Part shown: in pieces, positions 27,807 through 36,099 of the stretch
How the letters are laid out: each line of letters opens with the position of its first letter
How positions within the stretch are numbered: the first letter of the stretch is position 1
Origin: Phycisphaerales bacterium
GTDB lineage: Bacteria > Planctomycetota > Phycisphaerae > UBA1845 > Fen-1342
NCBI GenBank assembly: GCA_003162245.1
Contig: PMMM01000252.1
Span: 1 to 59,207, forward strand
DNA: 59,207 bases
Direction: 5' to 3'
Position numbers and translations under genes: made by a program
The notes under the pieces: model-generated
The model's database searches: none
What the model was told of the DNA's origin: nothing
What the model saw: only the letters and a program-made list of their open reading frames with translations

Positions 27807-30290
27807 GTGCGACGAATGAGATTGCGTTTGTGGCCGCTGGCGTGCGTGGTGGCGGTGACCCTGGCCCAACCGGCAAGCGGCGGCGAGCCGCTAAACACGG
27901 CCCAACTCCTGGTGGATCTCGCGCGCGATTACGCGCTGAATCAGCGCGGCAAACAGACGCCCGCGGACGTGCAGCAGGTTCGCGTTCTGCTGCAAGCGGC
28001 CGTGCGGCTCGATCCGAAACTGGCCGAGGCCCACGCCTGGCTGTGCGAGTTGGCGCTGCTGGACGACGACCAGGCTGAGGCGGGGCGGATGCTGGGCGCG
28101 CTGCTGGCGGCCGATCCGGCGCAGGAGAGTGCGTTCGGCCGCTGGCTGGTCGCCGGGCTGCGCACGCAGCAGACCAGCGAGAAGCGCAAGGAATGGCTGG
28201 AGGCGGTCGCCGCCGTCCCGCGACCGCCGGTCCAGCGGGCCGAGGTTTGCGTCGCCCAGGCGCACCTGGCGTTGGAGGGGCTGGACAACGCCGAAGCGCG
28301 GCGGCAACTGATGCGTGCCCTCGTTTTTGAGCCCGCGTGCCTCGATGCCGCGACGCTCCTCCTCCAAACGCTCGAGCGCGGCGCCCCGGCGGCCGAGCGT
28401 CTGCGGGCCACGCTGCGCGTGCTGCAGCTCAGCCCGCTATCCGAGTTGATGGCGTGGCAGGCCGCGTCGATCCTGGATGAATACGGTTTCGCGGACGACG
28501 CGGGGCGTTTTTTTGAATACGCATCGGCGCTTCACTGGAAAGCGAACCCGCAGGAATCCGTATCGGCGAGCTTCTTACTGGGGTGGGCCAAAAACCTCGA
28601 GGCGCGGGGGCGGACAGACGAGGCACTCGAGCGCGCCCGGAACGCCGCCGCCGCGGATCCGCTGGTGGCGGCGGAGGCCGGGATCTTCATGTATCACGTC
28701 CTGGAGCGGAAGCAGCGCGGGCTGGGAGACGGCGTGCGCGCGGACCTCGTCAAGCGGTTCGCCGCGCTACGCGACCCCGCCGACTACCCGGTCAACGAGG
28801 TCGCGCAGGCCGCATGGTTCTACGCCGCCATTGAGCGACAGCCCGACCGCGCCCTGATGCTCGCCCAGGCGGCCAGCCAGCGGGCCCCCACCGACCCATT
28901 CATGCGGCGTGCGCTGGGTTGGGCCTTGGTGGCCAACGAACGGATTCCGGAAGCCCGGGAGACGTTCAGGCCGATCGCGGACCACGACCCGTACGCGGCC
29001 TACATGCTGGCCAGGCTCCTGCGCGACGGCGGAGACGCGGCCAGCGCCCGCGAGGTCGTTGCGCAGCTCGAGCCCAAGCCAAGAACCGGTCCGGTCGCCG
29101 AGCTGCTCCGCCAACTCGAAGAGGGGGCCTCAGCCTCGCAGCCGGTCGCGGAATCGCAACCCGCAGCGGAATCGCAGCCCGTGGCGGAATCGCAACCCGC
29201 GGAGATCTCGGAGTCGAGCAGCACCAGCCAAGCCGCGGCCCATCCGCAGCCAATTGCCGCGTCCTCGCCGGCGGTCGCCGCGCCTTCGCAGCCGACCGCC
29301 GCCTCTCAGCCCGTCAGCCAGCGTTATCCGGAGGTCGCGGTTGCGCTCGCCGAGTTCGATCCGCGTGTGCTGGAGTTCTTCCGTCAGCCCGACAAGTTCC
29401 TGGCCGCCAGCGTAACGCTGGCCGAGCGCAGCTTCGCGCCGGGCGACCCCTGGTGGGCGGTATTCGCGTTGACAAACCGCGGTCCGTTTCCGATCGTCCT
29501 CGGTCCGGACGCGGCGGTTAATCCGGTTTTCCTGCTCTCGTTCTCGGTCGAAGGAGATCAGAAGCGTGAATACCCCGCGCTGCTGACGATCGCTGTCGAC
29601 CAACTCCGCGTGCTTCACCCCGGGCAGACCGTCTCGGTACGCCGCACGCTCGACATCGGGCCGCTCAGTCGGGTGGCGCGGGGGTCTCCGCAGCAGGCGC
29701 AGCGCATCACGTTGCGAGTCTTGCTCGACGGGGTAGCGGCGGAGGACGGGCAGTGGCGGGTCGCCGCCGGCGGCCAGCCGTTGCCGACCGTGTATTTCAC
29801 GCGGCTGCCGGCCAGCGCCGGCGTGAGCGCGATCAACGCTCTGTTCAGCGCGCTGGCCAGCGACCCCGGCGCACAGTTCAAGGCGCTGGAAATCATGGCC
29901 CAGTTGGTCGGCGAGCGGCAACGCGCCGACGCGGGCCGGCTGGAATATCGGCCGGAGCCCGTGCCGAGCGACCGGATGCAGGCGGCCCTGTTGAACTTGC
30001 TCGATAGCGATTCGTGGGAATCGCGGGTGCGGGCGCTCAACGCCCTGCAACTCGTGGGGCTGGATCGCCGCGCGATCGGCAAGGCTGAGGCGAATCTCGC
30101 TCATTCGCACTGGCTCGTGCGGCTGATGGCTGTGCGCCTGCTGGCTCGGCAGGGGGCCGCGTTCCGCGAGCGGGCCGAGACGCTCTCGCACGACGACGCC
30201 GACGAGCTGGTGCGCTCGCTCGCGGAGAGCTACGTCAAGAAATGGGCGGAGCCGGAAAACCCCAAGCCAGACGCGGGAAACATCCGATAA
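27807..30290 (+). CDS. Secreted TPR-like protein with Ser-Gln-Pro linker and HEAT-like C-terminus
   Basis: An 827-residue exported protein. The N-terminus is a signal peptide (MRLRLWPLACVVAVTLAQPASGG). Residues of about 30-440 are helical repeats of TPR type (LLQAAVRLDPKLAEAHAWLCELALL and similar pairs). Residues about 441-505 are a low-complexity linker built on repeated SQP(V/A)AE words. Then comes a beta-rich domain (about 510-700), and near 724-797 two HEAT-like pairs (LLDSDSWESRVRALNALQLV, LVRLMAVRLLARQG). I chose GTG 27807 because GGAGG at 27794-27798 gives an 8-base spacer; the ATG at 27816 would have 17. No catalytic motif is seen; it is probably a scaffold. The next gene is also a TPR protein. 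Confidence 0.75.
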   Translation: MRRMRLRLWPLACVVAVTLAQPASGGEPLNTAQLLVDLARDYALNQRGKQTPADVQQVRVLLQAAVRLDPKLAEAHAWLCELALLDDDQAEAGRMLGALLAADPAQESAFGRWLVAGLRTQQTSEKRKEWLEAVAAVPRPPVQRAEVCVAQAHLALEGLDNAEARRQLMRALVFEPACLDAATLLLQTLERGAPAAERLRATLRVLQLSPLSELMAWQAASILDEYGFADDAGRFFEYASALHWKANPQESVSASFLLGWAKNLEARGRTDEALERARNAAAADPLVAAEAGIFMYHVLERKQRGLGDGVRADLVKRFAALRDPADYPVNEVAQAAWFYAAIERQPDRALMLAQAASQRAPTDPFMRRALGWALVANERIPEARETFRPIADHDPYAAYMLARLLRDGGDAASAREVVAQLEPKPRTGPVAELLRQLEEGASASQPVAESQPAAESQPVAESQPAEISESSSTSQAAAHPQPIAASSPAVAAPSQPTAASQPVSQRYPEVAVALAEFDPRVLEFFRQPDKFLAASVTLAERSFAPGDPWWAVFALTNRGPFPIVLGPDAAVNPVFLLSFSVEGDQKREYPALLTIAVDQLRVLHPGQTVSVRRTLDIGPLSRVARGSPQQAQRITLRVLLDGVAAEDGQWRVAAGGQPLPTVYFTRLPASAGVSAINALFSALASDPGAQFKALEIMAQLVGERQRADAGRLEYRPEPVPSDRMQAALLNLLDSDSWESRVRALNALQLVGLDRRAIGKAEANLAHSHWLVRLMAVRLLARQGAAFRERAETLSHDDADELVRSLAESYVKKWAEPENPKPDAGNIR

Positions 30291-30428
30291 CACATGGTGC
30301 CTAGCGAGCGCCTCGTGACCGTGCCGCGTTGACGCCCCCCGGGCAGGCACGGTAAAAAGGCGCCGGAGTGCGGCGCGGTCCGAGTGTGGACGGCTCCATC
30401 GGTAACGCGGCGGGCTTGGCAGGAGTCT

Positions 30429-31436
30429 ATGGGGTCACGACGCCCGTTCTTCTCGACAGGCGCAGTCTTGGGGGTCACGCTGCTTTGCGCCGGCTGCGGG
30501 TTTACGCCTTTCGGCCGCACCATCGCCGACATTCGCCTCTGGCGCGGCGATCAGGCCCTCCATGAGCGGAAGCTCGATGCCGCGCTAGTCGAGTTCCGGG
30601 AAGCGGTGAAGTTCGACCCGCAGTACTACGACGCCCAGTACAAGCTCGGGATGGTGTACAAGGAAAGCGGCGATCTGGAGCAGGCGGCCACCTCGCTGCA
30701 GGCCGCCGTCCGTCTCGACCCGACGCAGATCAAGTCCCTCTTTGAGTTGGGCGAAGTCTATCGGCTGCTCGACAAGATGACGCAGGCCATCCGGGCGTAC
30801 GCGATGGCCCGCGACCTGGACCCGCATAACTTCGACCTGCATTACCGCTTGGCCACCTGCTACCACCAGACCGGCGATCTTGAGCAGGCCGTGGAGGCGT
30901 ATCGCGAGGCGATCAAGCTCGAGCCGCAGAACGCTTACGTTCGCAGCAACCTGGGGGCGGCCCTGGCCGCCCAAGGCAAGCCCTACGAAGCGATCAAGGC
31001 CTACAAGGAATCGCTCGAGTGCAATGACGCCCAGCCGATCGTGCTCGTCAACCTCGCGACCGTCTACCTGAACCAGGAGCGCTGGGAAACCGCGCACCTG
31101 GCCCTTAGAAAGGCCATCGAGCTCGGTCCCGAGCTTTCGTCGGCGCACGAGCGCCTCGGCTACTGCCTGTGGCGCGAGGGGGCCTACGAGGCAGCGGCCG
31201 GGAGCTACCGGCGCGCCATCGAGCTGGATGCGAAGAACGCCGTCGCGTACGCCGGTCACGGGGTCGTGCTGATGACGCAGTACCTCGACGCGCCGGAGAA
31301 GGTGGAGCTGCGCGACCAGGCCGTGGAGGCGTGGCACAGCAGCCTGGAGGTCAATCCCAACCAGCCCAAGCTGCGCGAGTTGGTCGAGAAGTACCGCTCG
31401 AAGCATGAGAGGCCGACCCTGACGCTGGACGAGTAG
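30429..31436 (+). CDS. TPR-repeat lipoprotein
   Basis: A 335-residue predicted lipoprotein with lipobox LLCAGC (Cys 23), then about eight consecutive tetratricopeptide repeats from residue 45 to near the end. Typical units are ALVEFREAVKFDPQYYDAQYKLG, AVEAYREAIKLEPQNAYVRSNLGAAL and AAAGSYRRAIELDAKNAVAYAGHG; the A/G/Y/P positions are all as expected. AGGAG lies only 3 bases from the ATG, closer than usual, but no better start exists. TPR lipoproteins act as periplasmic scaffolds (compare PilF or BamD). Partner proteins are not evident; the TPR protein upstream is the natural candidate. Confidence 0.88.
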   Translation: MGSRRPFFSTGAVLGVTLLCAGCGFTPFGRTIADIRLWRGDQALHERKLDAALVEFREAVKFDPQYYDAQYKLGMVYKESGDLEQAATSLQAAVRLDPTQIKSLFELGEVYRLLDKMTQAIRAYAMARDLDPHNFDLHYRLATCYHQTGDLEQAVEAYREAIKLEPQNAYVRSNLGAALAAQGKPYEAIKAYKESLECNDAQPIVLVNLATVYLNQERWETAHLALRKAIELGPELSSAHERLGYCLWREGAYEAAAGSYRRAIELDAKNAVAYAGHGVVLMTQYLDAPEKVELRDQAVEAWHSSLEVNPNQPKLRELVEKYRSKHERPTLTLDE

Positions 31437-31596
31437 CCGTACAGCGGCACCGCGACTTTGCCTCCGCGGCCGTCCGGGCGGACCCGGGAGGGACTCCCCC
31501 GCTATTAATCCACGTTTTCGCTTCACGAATCTCCGCGGTATCCGTCTAATAGAGTGCGGCCCCGTGGGGCCAATCGTCGGACGGGCGGAGCCGGAC

Positions 31597-32079
31597 ATGC
31601 AAGAACTGCGGCAGGTGGCATATAACCTGGCGGTGCGAATCGTGTCGCGGGAGGACGCCGAGGACGTGGCCCAGGAGGCCGTGCTGCGGGTGCTGAAGGC
31701 CACGCGCAACGGCACGCCGATCCGGGCCCGGCGGGCGTTCATCGGCCGGGCCGCGCTCTTTCTCGCTCTTGATCGGCTGCGGGCGGAACACACCCGGCAT
31801 GAGAAGACGGGGCCGGCGGCGGAGATGCGTCCAACGACGGCGGCGTCCGGGCCGCCGCCCGAGGTGGAGCGGCTGTATGCCGCGATCGCCGCCCTGCCCC
31901 CGCGTCAGGCCGCGGTGGTCACGCTGCGGAAGTTGTTGGAACTGGACTACGAGGAAGTGGCCGAGCTGCTGGGCATCTCGGTCGAAAATTGCCGGAGCCA
32001 TTGCCGGCTGGCGCTGCAGCGGCTGCGAGCGGAGCTGGTGGCGCGCGACAGTAGTCCCAGCTCGGGAGGAATGTCATGA
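31597..32079 (+). CDS. ECF-type RNA polymerase sigma factor
   Basis: A 160-residue sigma-70 family protein with only regions 2 and 4. Region 2 includes SREDAEDVAQEAVLRVLKA (core binding and -10 recognition); region 4 includes LPPRQAAVVTLRKLLELDYEEVAELLGIS followed by the recognition helix ENCRSHCRLALQRLR. A Pro/Ala linker of about 25 residues joins them. GGCGGAG stands 6 bases before ATG 31597, so I use it and not the GTG at 31564. Its stop overlaps the start of the next gene by four bases (ATGA), the usual arrangement of ECF sigma factor and its membrane regulator. No target promoter in the window can be assigned with confidence. Confidence 0.93.
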   Translation: MQELRQVAYNLAVRIVSREDAEDVAQEAVLRVLKATRNGTPIRARRAFIGRAALFLALDRLRAEHTRHEKTGPAAEMRPTTAASGPPPEVERLYAAIAALPPRQAAVVTLRKLLELDYEEVAELLGISVENCRSHCRLALQRLRAELVARDSSPSSGGMS

Positions 32080-33773
32080 AAGCGAAGATCGTCAATTCGG
32101 CGCGCGGGGGTCCGGGGTCGGGCGACGACGCCGGCGTGGGGCTGAAGGCGCTGTTCGCCCGGGCGCGGGAGCATCCGCCGACGGCAGAGCAATTGACGGC
32201 GATGTTGCGCGGGGTGCCGCGGCGCATGCCGAGGCGGCGGTGGATTTGGCGGGTCGGCGGGGCGACGCTGGCGGTGGCGGCGGCGATCGCGGGCGGGCTA
32301 GTGCTGCTGGTGCCGCTACACCCGCAGCCGGCGTTCGCGTTTTCGCGCGTCGTCGAGGAGTTGCGGCGCATGCCGGTGGTCGAGCAGCGGTCGTACAATG
32401 GCCTCACGACGTGGGAGGGCCGCGGACGGTTCTGGGCCATACACAACGTGGCGAATGGGTCATACGAGTACCGCGATTTCGTGCGGGAGACGGTGGCCAC
32501 GTATACGGAGAAGCGCGGCAGCGTCATCATTTCGACGTGCGACACGCTGCCATGGCCGGTGGGCGTCAGCGGGCCGGTGAGCATCGACGACTTGATCCAA
32601 GAGGCGGAGGCGTGGGGGCGGGCGCTGGATATTCGGCAGAAGATCGTGGACGGCCGGCACGTGATCGAAGTGCGGTCCACAAGAAGAGGGGACGAGCAAG
32701 AAGTGGTCACGATTGACGGCGATTCGGGCCGCATCATCAAGATTCAGCGTGGGTCGGTGTCCACCGACTACGCGTATGAGGCCGAGGCGCCGCGGGATCT
32801 GTTCGATATCGGTGTGCCGCGGGGCGCGGCGGTGCTCGATTACACGGCGCCGCCGGAGGTGATGGCGTTGCGGGACGCGTTCCGGGTGTACGCGCGTGGG
32901 TTTGGGGCGTACCGGCTGGTGGTGCCCGCGGAGCGCGGCGGCGGTGGCATTTTGCGCGTCATCACGGACGGCCGGCGGATTCGCTGCGAGATGTTCGCGC
33001 TCGACGACGAGGAACGGACGTATACGGTCGATGAACTGCACGAGCTGGCGTGGCCCTATGACAACATGGAGGACCTTGCCGCGCGGGCGACGGAGATCGG
33101 CATCTTTGACGGCGAAACGGAGCAGTCCGTCCACTACGATCCGGATCGGAGTATTCGCTGGCGGCACGTCCGGCCGAAGGTGAACGCGGTGATGACGCGC
33201 AGCCGGACACTGCTGGCGTTTTCCGCATGGACTTTCGACGAGGACGCCTTCTTCGGCACGTGGCCGGACCAGAAGTACGAGTACGTGCGGCGCGAGGATC
33301 GCGGGTGGGTGGGTTATCGCGAGCTCGGCCAAGCGAACAACTGCTCGCGGCCGTATGGCGCGGAGTGTTTCTTGGATCCGCGGCACGGGTACGCACCGTG
33401 CTTCTTTGGTCACGACGAGGATCCGCAGGCGGAATGGCAGCTCACGCCGGGGTGGCAGAAGGTGTATGAGGCGGGAAGGGAGCGCAGCATAATCGTCAGA
33501 CCGCCGGCCGACGCGCCGGCGGGTGGCTGGGAATGGGAGGTGATTGAGTGGGCGGAGTTGCGGCCGGGGCAGTGGTATCCGGCGGTGGCGCGTTCGGGCG
33601 ACGCGGAGCGAGCGGCGGATGGGACGTGGCATATCGCAGAGCCGGCGGAGGGCGAAGGGGGGCACGCAGGGAAGTACCAGGTGCTGGTGGCGACGCCGCT
33701 GGAGACGGTTGACGGGCGGTGGTTCGAGGTTCCGGCGGAGTGGGCGCAGGTAAGTCCGACGACGTTTCCGTAG
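32076..33773 (+). CDS. Membrane protein coupled to the ECF sigma gene, probable anti-sigma-type regulator
   Basis: A 565-residue protein with about 55 cytoplasmic residues (basic, including RRMPRRRWIWR just before the membrane), one membrane helix (VGGATLAVAAAIAGGLVLLVPL) and about 480 extracytoplasmic residues. The topology and the 4-base overlap with the sigma gene are those of an anti-sigma factor. However, the cytoplasmic part has no Cys or His zinc motif of the ZAS type, and the large outer part is beta-rich and otherwise unlike known anti-sigma sensors. It resembles outer-membrane LolA-like domains only loosely (VEELRRMPVVEQRSYNG, IEVRSTRRGDEQEVVTID). Function as a sensor is inferred from context. 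Confidence 0.75.
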   Translation: MKAKIVNSARGGPGSGDDAGVGLKALFARAREHPPTAEQLTAMLRGVPRRMPRRRWIWRVGGATLAVAAAIAGGLVLLVPLHPQPAFAFSRVVEELRRMPVVEQRSYNGLTTWEGRGRFWAIHNVANGSYEYRDFVRETVATYTEKRGSVIISTCDTLPWPVGVSGPVSIDDLIQEAEAWGRALDIRQKIVDGRHVIEVRSTRRGDEQEVVTIDGDSGRIIKIQRGSVSTDYAYEAEAPRDLFDIGVPRGAAVLDYTAPPEVMALRDAFRVYARGFGAYRLVVPAERGGGGILRVITDGRRIRCEMFALDDEERTYTVDELHELAWPYDNMEDLAARATEIGIFDGETEQSVHYDPDRSIRWRHVRPKVNAVMTRSRTLLAFSAWTFDEDAFFGTWPDQKYEYVRREDRGWVGYRELGQANNCSRPYGAECFLDPRHGYAPCFFGHDEDPQAEWQLTPGWQKVYEAGRERSIIVRPPADAPAGGWEWEVIEWAELRPGQWYPAVARSGDAERAADGTWHIAEPAEGEGGHAGKYQVLVATPLETVDGRWFEVPAEWAQVSPTTFP

Positions 33774-33789
33774 AGCGGCGACCGGGAGC

Positions 33790-36099
33790 TTACGTGGGCG
33801 TGGAGGGGATGGTCTGGGTTTCGCCGGGCGTGAGCGTGCAGGGCTTTCCGAAAACCTGCGCCGCCAACGGGCGACCGCCGCGGTGCTCAATTGTCACGCG
33901 GCCGGGCTCAATCGCGACGTACAACGGCTGGCCATCCCAGACCAGCGGAAAGCGCAAGGCCGTCCACGCTTGGGGCAGACGCGGACTGAGCTGCAGGATT
34001 TCGGATTGCATGCGCGTCCGCAGCCCGGCAAAGCCGAGAATCGCGACTTGCCAGTTTGCGCCGGCGCAGGCGGCGTGAACGCCCTCGGCCGCCTCGTCCG
34101 GCTCGAGATCGAGACCGACGGATTCGCTCCACAGCCACCAGGCTTCGTCGTCCTTGCCGATCCAGCTTGCGACGAGGGCGTGCACGGCCCGGCTGAGGCT
34201 GGAGTCGTGGGACGTGAGCGGCGTGTACGTCTCGTACGCGGTCCGCATCTGCTCCGCGTCGAATTCCTGCGGAAACAGCGCCATGAGTTGCAGCACGTCG
34301 GCTTGTTTGAGCACCTGGCTGCGGTAGAGGCGCTCCTGACTCACGCACGCGCCGAGCCGCTTCGATCGGTCCGGCCACCAGCGCTCGAAATCAAACGGCT
34401 CTCGCGTAAAGAAGTCGTCGGATTGCAGCACCAGGCGTCGCGACTCGTCGTACGGCATCCGCAGCTTCCCCGCCACCTCGGCAAACCGCGCCAGCTCGTG
34501 CTCGTCGAGTTGAAGCTCCGCCCGCAAGGCCGCGGCGGCCTCGGGATCGACGCGCTCCAGCTTGCGCCACGCAAACGCCGTCACCTGCAACGAAAACGCA
34601 GCCAGGCGGTTCGTGTATGCGTTGTTCCGGCAGAAGGGCGTGTACTCGTCCGGGCCTGTGACCATCAGGAGGTCATGGCGGCCGGCCGCGGCGTTGTGCG
34701 TCACGCGCTCGCACCAATACCGCGCCGTCTCGAGCAGCACCGCGGCCACGTCGCGCAGAAACGGAGCGTCGTCCGGGTTGGCCAGATGCGCGTGCCACAA
34801 GCCGTAGGCCACGTCCGCCGTCACGTGCACCTCGTGGTCGGCGTACTGCCAATTCGGGCAGCTTTCATCTCCGCTGGGCGAGCTTTCCCAGGCGTACCGC
34901 GCACCGGCGTAGCCGTACCGCCGCGCGTTCCGCCGGGCCCCATCCAGGGACGCGACGCGAAAATGGGCCAGCGTCTGGCCGACGGCGGGCCGCGTGTACA
35001 GGAACAGCGGCAGCGTGAAGATCTCCGTGTCCCAGAAGTACCGCCCGCAATACGCTTCGCCGGCGGCGCCTTTCGGGTCGATTGCGCAGCGGGGGTCGTC
35101 CTCCACGACGGCCCGCAACAGGTGGTAGAGTGCGGTCCGCAACGCAAGCTGGCTGCGCGGATCGCCCTCGATCACCACGTCGGTCTTCGCCCAGCGCTCC
35201 TGCCAAACCGCGTCCGACTCCGCCGCCAGCCGATCGAACCCGGCCGCCGCCGCATCCCACGTCAGCCTTCGCGCGGCGTCCAGCGGTGAGCTGGTCACGT
35301 GCCGCGACGAGGTCAGCGACACGAACTTGTGAACGCGGATCGTGTCTCCTGGGTCGAGGGTCCACGCGCCCGCCAGAGCGGTCCAGCGCGCCTCCGTCTC
35401 GACGTTCCACGCGATCGGCTGATCGGCGGTGACGATCGCAGCCGCGGCGACGGCGATGTCCGAGTTGGTGCGCACCGTAAGCGTGATCGGCCCGTGCTCG
35501 CCCGTAATGTCCACCGCCGCGAAGTGATTGAAGCCGTTGGTCCGCACTTCGGCGCTGAGCGCGCCGATGAAACGCAGCTCGGCGGGCGGGCCGCCGACGT
35601 GCTGGACCAAGCACCGCAGCGCCATGACGTGCCGGCGCGCGGCGCTGATGAACCGCTCGAACGCGACGCGCAGGACCGCCCCGGCCCGCGTGTGCCAGGT
35701 AAATGAGCGCGTCAGCCGTCCCGTCCGCAGGTCCAGCCGCCGCACGTAGTTGCAGACCTGGCCGTGCTCCATGTCCAGCCGTTCGCCGGCCGAGAAGAGC
35801 GTCAGCCCGTGGATCGCCGGCAGGTTGATGAGCTCGTCGCCGCACGTCGGATGCGGGCCGGTCACGCCCGGCAGGTAGGTCCCGACGCGGCTTTTGCCGG
35901 GCGGGGGCCGCTCGACGGTGACGTTGCCCATCACGCGGAGGTACTCGCGGTCCTGCGGGTCGTCGCTGAGCCCCTCTTCGAGCGCCGCCCGCTGCTGCAG
36001 GGTGCCGCTCCCGATCGCGAAGAGTCCCTCGTAATGCCGGTTGTGGCGCACGTCGAACGCCGGCTCGACGAGCGACCACGTGTCGGGTGTGGGCGTCAA
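33790..36099 (-). CDS. GH65 family glycoside phosphorylase or hydrolase
   Basis: GH65 enzymes cleave alpha-glucosidic disaccharides (maltose, trehalose, kojibiose, nigerose), mostly by phosphorolysis. The 769-residue protein has family layout: N-terminal beta-sandwich (RHYEGLFAIGSGTLQQRAALEE), linker, (alpha/alpha)6 barrel with RYFWDTEIFTLPLFLY, the general-acid Glu in TGPDEYT, LKQADVLQL and LTSHDSSLSRAVHA near the phosphate site, and a C-terminal beta domain. The start is TTG 36099: GGGGAGG precedes it by 8 bases, its TTGA overlaps the decarboxylase stop, and the next in-frame Met would remove the conserved N-terminus. Product specificity cannot be assigned. The gene is coupled to a PLP decarboxylase, with no sugar transporter nearby. 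Confidence 0.9.
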   Translation of the reverse strand: MTPTPDTWSLVEPAFDVRHNRHYEGLFAIGSGTLQQRAALEEGLSDDPQDREYLRVMGNVTVERPPPGKSRVGTYLPGVTGPHPTCGDELINLPAIHGLTLFSAGERLDMEHGQVCNYVRRLDLRTGRLTRSFTWHTRAGAVLRVAFERFISAARRHVMALRCLVQHVGGPPAELRFIGALSAEVRTNGFNHFAAVDITGEHGPITLTVRTNSDIAVAAAAIVTADQPIAWNVETEARWTALAGAWTLDPGDTIRVHKFVSLTSSRHVTSSPLDAARRLTWDAAAAGFDRLAAESDAVWQERWAKTDVVIEGDPRSQLALRTALYHLLRAVVEDDPRCAIDPKGAAGEAYCGRYFWDTEIFTLPLFLYTRPAVGQTLAHFRVASLDGARRNARRYGYAGARYAWESSPSGDESCPNWQYADHEVHVTADVAYGLWHAHLANPDDAPFLRDVAAVLLETARYWCERVTHNAAAGRHDLLMVTGPDEYTPFCRNNAYTNRLAAFSLQVTAFAWRKLERVDPEAAAALRAELQLDEHELARFAEVAGKLRMPYDESRRLVLQSDDFFTREPFDFERWWPDRSKRLGACVSQERLYRSQVLKQADVLQLMALFPQEFDAEQMRTAYETYTPLTSHDSSLSRAVHALVASWIGKDDEAWWLWSESVGLDLEPDEAAEGVHAACAGANWQVAILGFAGLRTRMQSEILQLSPRLPQAWTALRFPLVWDGQPLYVAIEPGRVTIEHRGGRPLAAQVFGKPCTLTPGETQTIPSTPT

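Noticed and set aside
29131-29320. Tandem repeats suggesting a CRISPR-like or microsatellite array
   Set aside because: The repeats (units near GCGGAATCGCAACCC) are in frame within the secreted TPR protein and encode the Ser-Gln-Pro linker.
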